Shown here in pieces: positions 1 to 9,100 of a stretch of 43,200 nt of DNA (position 1 is its first letter; every line of letters begins with the position of its first letter). Both the position numbers and the translations under genes were made by a program. The DNA is from Chitinophagaceae bacterium (lineage in GTDB: Bacteria; Bacteroidota; Bacteroidia; Chitinophagales; Chitinophagaceae): NCBI GenBank assembly GCA_025923075.1, contig JAICGN010000027.1:1-43200 (forward strand), given 5' to 3'. A model generated the notes under the pieces. It was not told the origin of the DNA. It made no database searches and saw nothing but the letters and a program-made list of their open reading frames with translations.

Positions 1-486
1 ACCTTTGATGGAGTCAAGACCGGACCTTATGCTGATCTTGGCGCTGTTTACAGGCCAATGAATGAGAACGAAAAGAAGTTTGTTCAGCAAACCATTGATG
101 AGATATATCTCAGCTTCAAACAGCGGGTTGCGGACGGGAGAAAAAAGTCCGTAGAATTTATTGATAGCATAGCGCAGGGCAGGGTGTGGAGTGGTAACAG
201 GGCAGTTGGTATTGGTTTGGTTGATAAGTTCGGTGGATTGCAGGATGCTGTTGATTGTGCGGCAAGACTGGCAAAACTTAAAGATTATCGTTTACGTGAA
301 TACCCCGAGGTTCAAAATCTTTTTGAGAGGTTATTTGGTGGTACAAAGGACAACACGTTAAAAACAGAAATGATAAAAAAAGAACTGGGAGAGGAGCAAT
401 TTAAAATTTACAATGAGATGCTGCGTATAAAGCAAATGACCAATTCGGCGCAGGCAAGATTGCCTTTTGAGTTTTTTATTAATTAG
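1..486 (+). CDS. sppA: Signal peptide peptidase SppA-type serine protease, C-terminal part
   Basis: The reading frame is open from base 1, so the gene starts before the window and only its last 161 codons are visible. The visible start reads TFDGVKTGPYADLG, which matches the segment of SppA (S49 family) following the catalytic core, and is followed by a helical region (FVQQTIDEIYLSFKQRVADG) and the phrase GRVWSGNRAVGIGLVDKFGG, typical of SppA (the enzyme travels with a G-x-A-x-x-x-GLVD-x-GG signature). SppA is a membrane-anchored protease that degrades cleaved signal peptides. The catalytic Lys and Ser lie partly outside the window, so activity cannot be judged. No gene follows closely on the same strand. 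Confidence 0.85.
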   Translation, partial: TFDGVKTGPYADLGAVYRPMNENEKKFVQQTIDEIYLSFKQRVADGRKKSVEFIDSIAQGRVWSGNRAVGIGLVDKFGGLQDAVDCAARLAKLKDYRLREYPEVQNLFERLFGGTKDNTLKTEMIKKELGEEQFKIYNEMLRIKQMTNSAQARLPFEFFIN

Positions 487-596
487 TGAAAAAACGTTCA
501 GAGTGTGGCGGTAGGTCGAGCATTTGAAATACGTTGGTTCAGCACGGAAGCCAATCTAAAGAAATAACGATGATGATTAAATTGCCCTTAGTAGGT

Positions 597-953
597 TTAA
601 TTTTTTATCTTTTCTCCTATCTCGAATTCAGGAATTTTGTTGCCCTGTAAATGAAAAAAATGATAAACAGTTTCATCTGCTAAAAGCTTTCCGTTCAGGT
701 CATGAACCACCTGATGGACTTTTACTTTTACAGTTCCGTTTTCTGGATCAATTTCTAACGGAGTTACTCTTGAACTTACCATTGTAAATTGTTTTGACCA
801 GTATTCCCGAACTCCCTCGTGTCCATAAACATAGCCTCCTTCCATGCCATTTGCCCATTTTACATTATCGGTCATATGAGAAATAACCGAGTCAATTTTG
901 CGGGCATTAAAGTTCATATACAATTCCTGAAAAAAATTATTAAGGCTGTCCAT
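597..953 (-). CDS. SnoaL/NTF2-like small protein
   Basis: A 118-residue soluble protein with no signal peptide. Its opening (FFQELYMNFNARKIDSVISHM) followed by WANGMEGGYVYGHEGVREYW and a C-terminal beta-rich half with VHDLNGKLLADETVYHFF is the layout of the NTF2-like / SnoaL-like cone fold. Such proteins bind small hydrophobic ligands, and some are isomerases or hydrolases; nothing here fixes a substrate. It is transcribed in the same direction as the lipoprotein gene at 1017-1457, 63 bases downstream of it, so the two may share a transcript. Family assignment is by overall pattern; the function is unknown. Confidence 0.6.
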   Translation of the reverse strand: MDSLNNFFQELYMNFNARKIDSVISHMTDNVKWANGMEGGYVYGHEGVREYWSKQFTMVSSRVTPLEIDPENGTVKVKVHQVVHDLNGKLLADETVYHFFHLQGNKIPEFEIGEKIKN

Positions 954-1016
954 TTCAATTGAATTTATTTGAAAGGGGTTCTATATGCTGTTGAAGCCTA
1001 AGTTATGCGCGCGGTA

Positions 1017-1457
1017 TCAGCCTCTTTTAAATGTAAGTGTTTTGTCCATTGTCTTAATAGTAAGCCTGCCATCGGCGTCAAAACTATACTCCTGGGAATT
1101 ACGAATATTGTCCACAAATTCAGCTCCCCAGGTTGTTTCCATAACTTTTGTCATATTTAAATTCGGAATTGACAGGGATCGATTGGCTCCAATTGAGTAA
1201 TCGTTCTGCATGATGTAGTTAGTTGGAGTATTCCCGGTAAAAGTTCCATTAGTTGCGTTGGTAGAAGCAAATATAATATCTACGTCACCTTGAATTGAAG
1301 ATGGTTTGATTGTTGTCAAACCCGAAGAATTCTCTTTTACAATTATCATTCTCCATTTTCCGTCCAACGATGCAGGCATCGGGTCACATGAATCTGCTTT
1401 TGTACAGGAAAACAGAGTTGCGCCGATTGTGGCAACAAGAAATAATAGTTGTTTCAT
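1017..1457 (-). CDS. Small lipoprotein, lipocalin-like
   Basis: A 146-residue protein with a lipoprotein signal: MKQLLFLVATIGATLFSC, with the lipidated Cys at residue 18 followed by TKADSC. The mature part begins with a short proline-rich stretch and LDGKWRMIIVKENSSG, then a run of predicted beta strands ending in EYSFDADGRLTIKTMDKTLTFKRG. This is the usual look of small lipocalin-like or META-like lipoproteins of Bacteroidota, which are anchored in the cell envelope. No enzyme motif is visible. It is divergently oriented to the ABC permease at 1697, with 239 bases between them. Confidence 0.6.
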   Translation of the reverse strand: MKQLLFLVATIGATLFSCTKADSCDPMPASLDGKWRMIIVKENSSGLTTIKPSSIQGDVDIIFASTNATNGTFTGNTPTNYIMQNDYSIGANRSLSIPNLNMTKVMETTWGAEFVDNIRNSQEYSFDADGRLTIKTMDKTLTFKRG

Positions 1458-1671
1458 AAAAAGTAATTATGTCATTGACAATTTTTAGCGTCGAAATGTT
1501 GCATTTGGTAGTGTGCAAACAGAGTCCCGTCGCAATAATTGTTACCTTCTAATTTATGATATAAATCGCTACTTGAAAAAGAATCGACAAGGCGTAGTCA
1601 ATGTTTTAATAGTATGCATTTTGTAATAGATGTTAATACAATCCGCCACTCAGAAAATGGAGCAAGAAACC

Positions 1672-1679
1672 TACATTTG
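1672..1679 (+). promoter_or_regulatory. Putative -7 promoter element for the ABC-2 permease gene
   Basis: TACATTTG matches the Bacteroidota -7 consensus TAnnTTTG exactly and is followed by the GC-rich GCGGCC and, 17 bases on, the ATG at 1697. No good TTG was found at the usual distance upstream, so only the -7 part is supported. Confidence 0.4.
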
Positions 1680-1696
1680 CGGCCTAAGATAAATTA

Positions 1697-2803
1697 ATGC
1701 CACAACCATACAGCCAGCTGCGTGCCATGATGGCGATCACTAAGGCTAGTCTTAAAGGAGTTTTCAGAAGTCCGTCAGCCGTGATCTTTAGTTTTGTTTT
1801 TCCACTCATCTTTATTCTTGTGTTTGGCTTTATCGGTAATAGCGGAAGAGTATCTGTTCGTGTGGCTTTCGATCCTAAAAGTGATACTTCCAATATTGTA
1901 TATAAGGGGTTGAGAAGTATTTCGGCATTAAATGTCATTGAAAAGGATTCTGCAGAATTGGTCAGAGATCTTGAGAAGGGAAGGATTTCTGCGATCATCA
2001 GTTTGAAAAATGATGCTGATCTGACAAAACCTGTTCAAATACATTTAAAAACATCAGATGCGGTTAACCCCCAGAATATCCAGATACTTCGTTCCATTAT
2101 GGATGGAATGATAAAGGGAATGAATGAAGGCCTGTTTGGTGAGGCTAAATCCGTGGCCGTTGTCAGCGATGAAGTAGTAAAGATTGAAGGAAGAATTTAC
2201 CGGACCATTGATTTTATTTTGCCTGGTCAACTCGGATTTTCATTGTTAAGTGCCGGTGTATTTGGTGTAGCCTTTATATTTTTTAGCTTACGGCAAACAC
2301 TTGTTTTAAAAAGATTTTTTGCTACACCTATCAAACGGGAATATATTGTTTTAGGTGAAGCACTCAGTCGTGTGCTGTTCGGATTAATAACTGCTGTTGT
2401 CATTTTAGGATTTGGTCATTACCTTTTTAAATTCACATTGGTGAATGGTTGGATCACTTTCCTGGAATTGGTGGTACTTAGTTTTCTTGGACTGCTCGTA
2501 TTTATGGGTTTTGGTTTTATTGTCAGCGGGATGGCGAAAAATGAAAGTGTGATCCCGCCATTTGCAAACCTGATCACATTACCACAATTTTTAATCGGCG
2601 GTACTTTTTTCTCAACGGATGCATTTCCCCGCTGGTTAAAATCAGTGGCCGATATAATGCCTTTAAAACATCTGAATGATGCAATGCGTAATGTAGCATT
2701 TGAAGGGGCCCATCTTAATGATTGTCTGAAACAGATCGGTGTTCTCGCTATATGGGGAGTTATCGTTTATATAATTGCAATTAAAGTTTTTCGATGGGAG
2801 TGA
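1697..2803 (+). CDS. ABC-2 type transporter permease
   Basis: A 368-residue membrane protein. One helix lies near the N-terminus (AVIFSFVFPLIFILVFGFI, about residues 28-46), then comes an extracytoplasmic loop of about 130 residues, then five helices between residues 180 and 366. This is the DrrB/YhhJ-like ABC-2 permease plan, with the conserved region PFANLITLPQFLIGGTFF near residue 300. Such permeases work with a separate ATPase to export drugs, lipids or polysaccharides. No ATP-binding gene is next to it, so its partner must be encoded elsewhere. The ATG at 1697 follows a candidate TAnnTTTG promoter box. The stop codon is followed after 2 bases by the heptamer repeat array at 2806. Confidence 0.85.
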   Translation: MPQPYSQLRAMMAITKASLKGVFRSPSAVIFSFVFPLIFILVFGFIGNSGRVSVRVAFDPKSDTSNIVYKGLRSISALNVIEKDSAELVRDLEKGRISAIISLKNDADLTKPVQIHLKTSDAVNPQNIQILRSIMDGMIKGMNEGLFGEAKSVAVVSDEVVKIEGRIYRTIDFILPGQLGFSLLSAGVFGVAFIFFSLRQTLVLKRFFATPIKREYIVLGEALSRVLFGLITAVVILGFGHYLFKFTLVNGWITFLELVVLSFLGLLVFMGFGFIVSGMAKNESVIPPFANLITLPQFLIGGTFFSTDAFPRWLKSVADIMPLKHLNDAMRNVAFEGAHLNDCLKQIGVLAIWGVIVYIIAIKVFRWE

Positions 2804-2805
2804 GC

Positions 2806-2873
2806 GAGTTCGGAGTTCGGAGTTCGGAGTTCAGAGTTCAGAGTTCGGAATTCGGAGTCGGGAGTTCAGAGTT
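2806..2873 (+). repeat. GAGTTCG heptamer array (copy 1)
   Basis: Eight tandem heptamers plus a partial one, of the form GAGTTCG or GAGTTCA with a few variants (GAATTCG, GAGTCGG). The array starts 2 bases after the permease stop codon. Related arrays lie at 32764-32853, 34665-34691 and 35081-35170. Because 7 is not a multiple of 3 and the unit has no stop, the array creates a meaningless open frame. Confidence 0.85.
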
Positions 2874-2905
2874 TTTGACTTTTGACTTTTTAATTTATCA
2901 TTATT

Positions 2906-3421
2906 ATGAGAGTCATCAAACTAGCCATACTGAGTTTTATTTTTATTTTCCTTCTTATCACTCTTATCTCGCTTTTTATTCCGGGGAGTATCAGGATATC
3001 AAAAGCCACTAATATTGCTGCTGATGATAGGGTTGTGTACACCTATGTTGATGAACTTCCGGATTGGAAACAATGGCATCCCGTTTTAAAAAATGTTCCG
3101 GAAAATGAGTTTGTCGTTTTGGACGATAGCAGTGTGAAAGTCCAGGGAACCTCGATCAGGGTAGTGGGAAGAAAAAACGAAGAGATAATAACTGAAATGG
3201 TGACTGACAACGGAAGACCAATAATAAGCGTCCTAAAGGTTATACGTCACCAGGAGGGCGATTCGTCTACGCTTCAATGGTATATGGACTTTAAGCTGAG
3301 ATGGTATCCCTGGGAGAAATTTAAGTCGCTTTTTTTTGAGAATATCTATGGTTTTCAGATGGAACGGGGTCTTGAAAACCTGAAGCAACTAAGCGAAGGG
3401 AACCGCTCGTCAATTAACTAA
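2906..3421 (+). CDS. SRPBCC-family (START/polyketide cyclase-like) protein with N-terminal membrane helix
   Basis: 171 residues. Residues 1-28 form a hydrophobic signal-anchor (LAILSFIFIFLLITLISLFI). The rest shows the SRPBCC pattern: ATNIAADDRVVYTYVDELPDWKQW near the start, a central beta region and a C-terminal helix (YGFQMERGLENLKQLSEG). The fold binds hydrophobic ligands in a deep cavity; no ligand can be inferred. The ATG at 2906 is preceded by an AT-rich stretch just after the heptamer array. Family call is by pattern. Confidence 0.65.
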   Translation: MRVIKLAILSFIFIFLLITLISLFIPGSIRISKATNIAADDRVVYTYVDELPDWKQWHPVLKNVPENEFVVLDDSSVKVQGTSIRVVGRKNEEIITEMVTDNGRPIISVLKVIRHQEGDSSTLQWYMDFKLRWYPWEKFKSLFFENIYGFQMERGLENLKQLSEGNRSSIN

Positions 3422-3482
3422 CTTTGATTTGGTTCTTATCAGTATTTTTAATAATAAACCTTTAGGCGAACTCCCTGTCTGC

Positions 3483-3503
3483 CCTGTCTGCCGACAGGCA
3501 GGC
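3483..3503. repeat. Small GC-rich palindrome (CCTGTC-TGCC-GACAGG)
   Basis: In an AT-rich intergenic space, CCTGTC (3483-3488) pairs with GACAGG (3493-3498) around a TGCC loop; a second, overlapping pairing CTGCC / GGCAG is also possible (3488-3501). No T-run follows, so a terminator is not supported. It resembles short dispersed palindromes found in this phylum. Confidence 0.5.
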
Positions 3504-3534
3504 ATCTGACCAAAAAACAATAAAATTTAATCAA

Positions 3535-4038
3535 ATGAAACAATTACTTTTTGCAGCAGTATTATTTATTTCAGTGGGTGTATTCGCTCAGAATCCACCT
3601 GCCAGCCCCCCGGCAAAAGTTTCGGGGACTAACGATAAAGGCGCAACGATTACTATTAATTATAGCCAGCCGTCAGTGAAAGGAAGAACAATCGGTAAAG
3701 ACCTTGAGCCAATGGAAGGGAAAGTATGGCGTACAGGGGCAAACAAAGCCACCGTGTTTGAGGTAAACAAGGATGTAAAAGTGGAGGGAAAAGATTTACC
3801 AGCCGGTAAGTATGGATTATTTACATTGGTAAATGGTGATGAGTGGACGATCATCTTTAATAAAACATGGGATCAATGGGGTGCATTCGGTTATAAAGAA
3901 GCCGATGATGCACTAAGAGTTAAAGTAAAAGGTGGTAAGACGAAGACTTTTTCTGAAAAAATGACTTTTGCTGTCGAAAAAAATGGCAAAGTTTCGTTGA
4001 TGTGGGGCGATAAGCAGGCCGATTTTACAGTTAAGTAA
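3535..4038 (+). CDS. DUF2911 family secreted protein
   Basis: 167 residues with a type I signal peptide (MKQLLFAAVLFISVGVFAQ, cleavage after about residue 19). The mature part has ITINYSQPSVKGRTIGKDL, VWRTGANKATVFEVNKDV, PAGKYGLFTL and NKTWDQWGAF, all characteristic of the DUF2911 family, which is common in Bacteroidota and of unknown function. It should be periplasmic or outer-membrane associated. The stop codon (4036-4038) touches the stop codon of anmK on the other strand (4039-4041) with no spacer. Confidence 0.85.
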   Translation: MKQLLFAAVLFISVGVFAQNPPASPPAKVSGTNDKGATITINYSQPSVKGRTIGKDLEPMEGKVWRTGANKATVFEVNKDVKVEGKDLPAGKYGLFTLVNGDEWTIIFNKTWDQWGAFGYKEADDALRVKVKGGKTKTFSEKMTFAVEKNGKVSLMWGDKQADFTVK

Positions 4039-5241
4039 TTAATCAGGAAAGCTGATCTTTCCCATTGTAACCGAAGGAATTTTATTTCTTCCTTTACCAA
4101 CATTGATTTTCTCTCCGCAAACACATTCATTAGCAAGCAGTGCAAACAGCACTGCTTCTTTTGCATCAGGGTTGATATGTAAATCATCGGTGCTATAAAA
4201 CTTCATTCCCGGCAATCGTGATTTGATATTTTCCATCAGTAATGGATTGTGCATACCACCGCCACTTACATACACTGAATAGCTTTCCCCGTCTTCTGCA
4301 CATCGCTTAATGGCATCAACCGTTGTCTCTGCAGAAAAAAGATTTAGGGTTGCCATTATATCTTCTTTGCTTATTGAATTTGTATTTGCTCTTTCAATTG
4401 CCTTTTCCAAATAAGAAAGATTGAATAATTCGGGTCCGATCGTTTTGGGGAAATCACTATTGAAAAAGGGATGATCTTTCAAATAGTTCAGTAAATCGTT
4501 ATTTGCTGTTCCTTTGCCCGCAACAGCAGATCCTTCATCAAAATATTTTCCGGGGAAATGTCTTTGTACAAACGCATCCATCATCGTATTGCCGGGACCC
4601 ACATCAGTGCTGAAAATTTTTGATCCATCAAGATCACCGGGAAGAAACGTAAAGTTGGCAATACCTCCAATGTTCAGCATTATCCTGTTTTCTCCCTTCT
4701 TTGAAAACAAAAGATAATCACCATACACAGCTAATGGTGCACCTTCACCCCCGGCAGCGATATGTTTTTGACGAAAATCACTGACAGTAATAATTCCCGT
4801 GTTGACCGCGATATGATCACCATCACCGATCTGGAGTGTGGCATTTGGAAATTGTTCACGTCCGTGTAAGGACTTTGGTGCATGATAAATAGTTTGACCA
4901 TGGCTTGCAATAAGATCAATATCATTTTTTGAATAACCCCATTTTTGCAGGCAGGCATTTATCAATGCCGCATGTTGAATAGCTACCCATTCGTTTAACA
5001 AACAAACTTTTTCAAGGTCTGCATCGCGACGGGAAAAAACAGTTTTCAATTCTTCCTTAAACTCTGGCCGATAAACAGCGGTTTCAAACTCAACTACTTT
5101 GACCTCTGTCTCCATCCCGCTTCCTTTTATTTTACAAAGCGCCACATCAAGTCCGTCAAAAGAGGTTCCGCTCATTAATCCCACTATAATTTTTTTCTTT
5201 TTCAAAGAGATGTTGTACAATTTTTTGATGTTCTTCTTCAT
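4039..5241 (-). CDS. anmK: Anhydro-N-acetylmuramic acid kinase
   Basis: 400 residues. AnmK converts 1,6-anhydro-N-acetylmuramic acid plus ATP to MurNAc-6-phosphate in cell-wall recycling. Seen are the N-terminal nucleotide-binding signature VGLMSGTSFDGLD, LIASHGQTIYHAP, the FSTDVGPGNTMMDAF region and the C-terminal YVSGGGMHNPLL, all of the ASKHA-fold AnmK family. The ATG used here gives about 17 residues before VGLMSGTS, longer than most relatives; an in-frame TTG at 5205 would give the more usual MKKKKIIVGLMSG start. A candidate promoter (5246-5279) lies directly before the ATG, which would make the ATG nearly leaderless or leave a 35-base leader for the TTG. The gene is divergent from a DeoR-type regulator, and a SusC/SusD pair follows that regulator. 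Confidence 0.9.
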   Translation of the reverse strand: MKKNIKKLYNISLKKKKIIVGLMSGTSFDGLDVALCKIKGSGMETEVKVVEFETAVYRPEFKEELKTVFSRRDADLEKVCLLNEWVAIQHAALINACLQKWGYSKNDIDLIASHGQTIYHAPKSLHGREQFPNATLQIGDGDHIAVNTGIITVSDFRQKHIAAGGEGAPLAVYGDYLLFSKKGENRIMLNIGGIANFTFLPGDLDGSKIFSTDVGPGNTMMDAFVQRHFPGKYFDEGSAVAGKGTANNDLLNYLKDHPFFNSDFPKTIGPELFNLSYLEKAIERANTNSISKEDIMATLNLFSAETTVDAIKRCAEDGESYSVYVSGGGMHNPLLMENIKSRLPGMKFYSTDDLHINPDAKEAVLFALLANECVCGEKINVGKGRNKIPSVTMGKISFPD

Positions 5242-5245
5242 ATTT

Positions 5246-5279
5246 TAAATATAAGTCTTTGCTGGCTTTAGTTGCAAAA
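5246..5279 (-). promoter_or_regulatory. Candidate anmK promoter
   Basis: Read on the minus strand: TTTTG (5279-5275), 21 bases, then TATATTTA (5253-5246), one mismatch from TAnnTTTG. It ends only 4 bases before the annotated ATG. Spacing is at the long end for this phylum. Confidence 0.35.
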
Positions 5280-5330
5280 GTTAATGGTTCGTGAATGTTT
5301 TTGCGGGAAATTGGAAAATTTTATGCTTTT

Positions 5331-5359
5331 TTTTGCGGGTTTTAGAAAAACTACCTTAG
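5331..5359 (+). promoter_or_regulatory. Candidate promoter of the DeoR-type regulator
   Basis: TTTTG (5331-5335) and TACCTTAG (5352-5359, one mismatch to TAnnTTTG) are separated by 16 bases, 33 bases before the ATG at 5392. The -33 part lies inside TTTTTGCGGG (5330-5339), which occurs a second time at 5298-5307; the pair of direct repeats could be regulator-binding sites. Confidence 0.3.
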
Positions 5360-5391
5360 TTTTAATATGCGAAAACCAACATTGAACGCTT

Positions 5392-6138
5392 ATGCTGAAA
5401 AAGGAACGACAAGAGTTTATCCTTCGCGAGATCAATCTGCACAATAAGGTTTTAACATCAGATCTCTGTGAGGCTATCAATGTTTCTGAAGATACAATCC
5501 GCCGGGATCTCTCGGAACTGGCAGAAACAGGCGAGATCATCAAAGTGCATGGCGGCGCCTTATCAAAATCATTTCATGTTTCCTTCCAGTCAAACGGCGT
5601 TTATTCCCATGACAATAAAAAACTGATCGCTCAAAAAGCCGTTACGCTCATACGTGATGGCATGTTTGTGTTAACGACCGGTGGAACGACGATCATAGAG
5701 CTTGCAAAAGCATTACCACAACATTTGCGTGCAACTTTTTTTACCGGAAGCCTGCCTGCCGCCATGGAATATATTCAGCACCCGAATATCGAGGTGATTT
5801 TTATTGGTGACCGGATTTCAAAAAATTCCAAGATCACGGTCGGTGGAGATGCCATTACAAAAATCAAACAGATCAACGCTGACATCTGTTTTTTGGGTAT
5901 CAATGCAATTGACACGGAGCATGGCCTTACTGATAATGACTGGGATGTTGTGCAGGTAAAAAGAGCCATGATGCAATCATCAAAAAAGGTAGTGGCATTA
6001 ACCATTGCTGAAAAAATAAATTCACTACAAAAAATAAAAATCGCCGGGATCGAAGAACTGGATGCAATGATCACCGATATGGATCCCGGTGATAAGATTT
6101 TTGATACGTATAAACAAAAAGGCGTAGAAATATTATAG
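5392..6138 (+). CDS. DeoR/GlpR-type sugar-metabolism transcriptional regulator
   Basis: 248 residues. Residues 1-57 are the DeoR winged helix-turn-helix with its signature (VLTSDLCEAINVSEDTIRRD, then LAETGEIIKVHGGA). Residues 75-240 are the DeoR C-terminal sensor domain, related to ribose-phosphate isomerase, with VLTTGGTTIIELAKAL and FLGINAIDTEHGLTDND. Members usually repress a sugar operon and respond to a sugar phosphate. It lies between divergent anmK and a downstream SusC/SusD pair, 61 bases before the SusC start, so it probably controls one or both. MurNAc-6-phosphate, the product of AnmK, is a possible effector, but that is only inference from position. Confidence 0.85.
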   Translation: MLKKERQEFILREINLHNKVLTSDLCEAINVSEDTIRRDLSELAETGEIIKVHGGALSKSFHVSFQSNGVYSHDNKKLIAQKAVTLIRDGMFVLTTGGTTIIELAKALPQHLRATFFTGSLPAAMEYIQHPNIEVIFIGDRISKNSKITVGGDAITKIKQINADICFLGINAIDTEHGLTDNDWDVVQVKRAMMQSSKKVVALTIAEKINSLQKIKIAGIEELDAMITDMDPGDKIFDTYKQKGVEIL

Positions 6139-6199
6139 CAATCCCTTCCCCTTGAAATGGATAAAAAGTATACCATTTAATTATTCAAACAAAAAAAGT

Positions 6200-9100
6200 A
6201 TGAACCGAAAAAAAATCTCAAGACCATTGTATTATCAATTGAGTCTTGCATTGATCCTTTGTTTTTTTTCCATGGTCTCCTTTAGCCAGGTTAAGATATC
6301 TGGTAAGGTAACAGGCACTGATGGTAAGGGACTTCCTTACATTTCTGTACAGGTAAAAGGTACCGGTTTGGGCAGTTCAACAGACCTGGATGGTACCTAC
6401 AGCTTTTTTGCTGATCTGAAACCAGGTCAATATGTATTGGAGTTTACCGGTATTGGACTTAAGTCAAAAGAACAGGCTCTTCGTGTTGGAAGCGAAACGT
6501 CTTACACTGCCGACATCAGTCTTGCAGAAGATGCTCTTAATCTTGATGAGGTGGTTGTTACCGGCGTTTCGGCGGGAACAACAAGAAAACAACTTGGGAG
6601 TTATGTCAGCACAGTAAAAAGTGACCAGCTAAACAAAGGCGGTTCGCCAAATGTGTTGTCTGCATTACAAGGCAAGACCGCGGGTGCCCAAATTATTCAA
6701 AACAATGGAGATCCTGGCGGTGGCGTATCCGTTCGTCTGCGTGGTATCAGCTCGGTATTATCTTCGTCCGAGCCCCTTTATATTGTTGATGGAGTAATTG
6801 TCAACAATGCAACGAATCGAGTTACGAATACGCAAAACACCTATGATGGAACAAATTTTGTCGGGACAATCGGTCAAAACAGATTGGCGGATATAAACCC
6901 GGCAGATATTGACCGGATTGAAGTGTTGAATGGCGCTGCCGCTGCAGCTATCTATGGTTCAAGAGCCAACTCAGGTGTCGTTCAAATATTTACCAAGAGA
7001 GGAACAAGCGGCGCACCAATTGTGAACTTTTCATCATCGTTTTTAGTTAGCACGCTGCGCAAGAAACTTGAAGTGAACAATGCACCAACAAAATTTGGCG
7101 GGCCTACTGATGGAGTGGGTGCACTTACTCAGGATCTTATTACAACTGTCGGTACTCCGCCTGCATTGCCAACAAATACTACGGCGGTATCACGTTACGA
7201 TTACCAGGATTATATTTTCAGAACTGGCATCGGCACAGATAACAATATATCAGTAAGTGGCGGTACGGATAAAACCAAGTATTATGTTTCGGGTTCTTAC
7301 TTCTTTAACCAGGGAATTGTACAGAATACAGATTTTCGCAGGTATAGCTTCCGGGCTAACATTGATCAAACTCTTAACAGTTGGATTAGCTTTAATCTCG
7401 GGTTGAATTATATCAACAGTACTTCAAACGAAAAACCTGATGGCAATTCATTTTTCTCACCTATGAATTCTGTGACTATCATTGGCAATTTTCATGATCT
7501 GTGGACAAGGGATGCCCTGGGAAATATTAAAGCTGTTGGTGAAAGGGGACGTGTAAATCCCGTATCGGTCATTGAAGATTTCAAACAAAGACAAGAAACA
7601 AACCGTATTATCAGCAGTCTTGGTGTGAAGCTGAGACCAATGAAGGGTTTGACTTTTGATTATACTTTGGGAGTTGACAATTATAGCCAGAATGGCACTA
7701 CTTATATGCCACCGTTTGCATATAACGTGAATACAGCTTTTTTTGGTGGCGCTGCCAGCTTAGATCCCACATTGAATGGTTATGCAAGCACAGGCACTGA
7801 TAATTTTTTTCAAATCAACAATGAGTTGAACGGTACTTACCAGTTTAACATTAATAAAGATGTTGGTTCTACTACACAGGTTGGTTATTCAGTACAGTAT
7901 GAAAAAAATCGCTATGCCTTATTGCAGGGTCGCGGTTTAAGTCCTTTTGTCCAAACAGTAAATGGTGCAAGCACTATTTTACCGGCTGTCGATGACCGTA
8001 GTGAACAATCGATCTCCGGTGCCTACATTCAACAAAACTTTAAGTTCAGAAACCAATTATTCGTTACCGGTGCTGTACGTTTTGATGGTTCTTCCGTTTT
8101 CGGAGAAGATGAACGCAACCAGGTTTATTTCAAAGCAAACGCCAGCTATATTTTATCTGAATCAGGATTTTGGAAAAATATGAGTTGGTGGAATTTCTTA
8201 AAACTAAGAGCAGCTTATGGGGAATCAGGAAATCTTACTGGCATCGGGGCTTACTCAAGATTTAATTCATACACGTCTAATTCATTTCTAAGCAGAACAG
8301 CACTTACTTCAAGTTCGGTGCTGGCAAATGAACACGTAAAACCAGAAAGACAAAAAGAACTTGAAATTGGAACCGATATGTCCTTTTTCAATAATCGCAT
8401 CGGTCTGACATTTAACTGGTATAAGAAACGTGTTGAAGATATGCTGATCAACAGGGTGATCGCTCCAACAAATGGTTTTTCAAGTTTGTTAGACAATTTT
8501 GGTTCATTGGAAAATAAAGGAATCGAAGTTGTATTAAAAGGTACACCGGTAAGTAAAAAAGATTTAAGATGGGATGTAACATTGATTTTTAACCGGAATA
8601 GGAATGAAGTGTTAGAGGTCGGTCCCTCACTCACGCTTATACCTACTACTACAGGTGCCCCTGTTTCTTTATTGGAAGGATATCCTGTTGGAGTATTTTA
8701 CGGAACATTCTTTGCCGTTGATGCCAGTGGCAACCAGGTAAAAAATGCCGCCGGTATTCCTCAATTAGAAAGAGGAACTCAGAATTCGCCGCTTGTCTAC
8801 ACACCACAGCGCGACGCAAATGGATTGCCAACAGGAACGACTTTAAGAAAAGTAATTGGAGATCCCAATCCTGATTATACAGCATCATTAACAAATGAAA
8901 TCAGTTTTAAGAAGTTCAACTTGAGTTTCCAATTTGATGCGGTGCAGGGAGTAGATGTATTTAATGCAGATTTCAGAACAAGACAAGGTGTAGGTAATGG
9001 AAAAGTTGCTGAACAGGAGCATTCAGGTCAACTACCAAGAGGATATATTCTTGGTGTTTACCAGATCGAGGAATGGCGTGTTGATGATGGCTCCTTTGTA

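Noticed and set aside
2806-2873. CRISPR-like array
   Set aside because: Units are 7 bases with no spacers and no cas genes are nearby.
2794-3012. 72-codon ORF over the heptamer array
   Set aside because: It is an artefact of a stop-free 7-base repeat and overlaps the SRPBCC gene in another frame.
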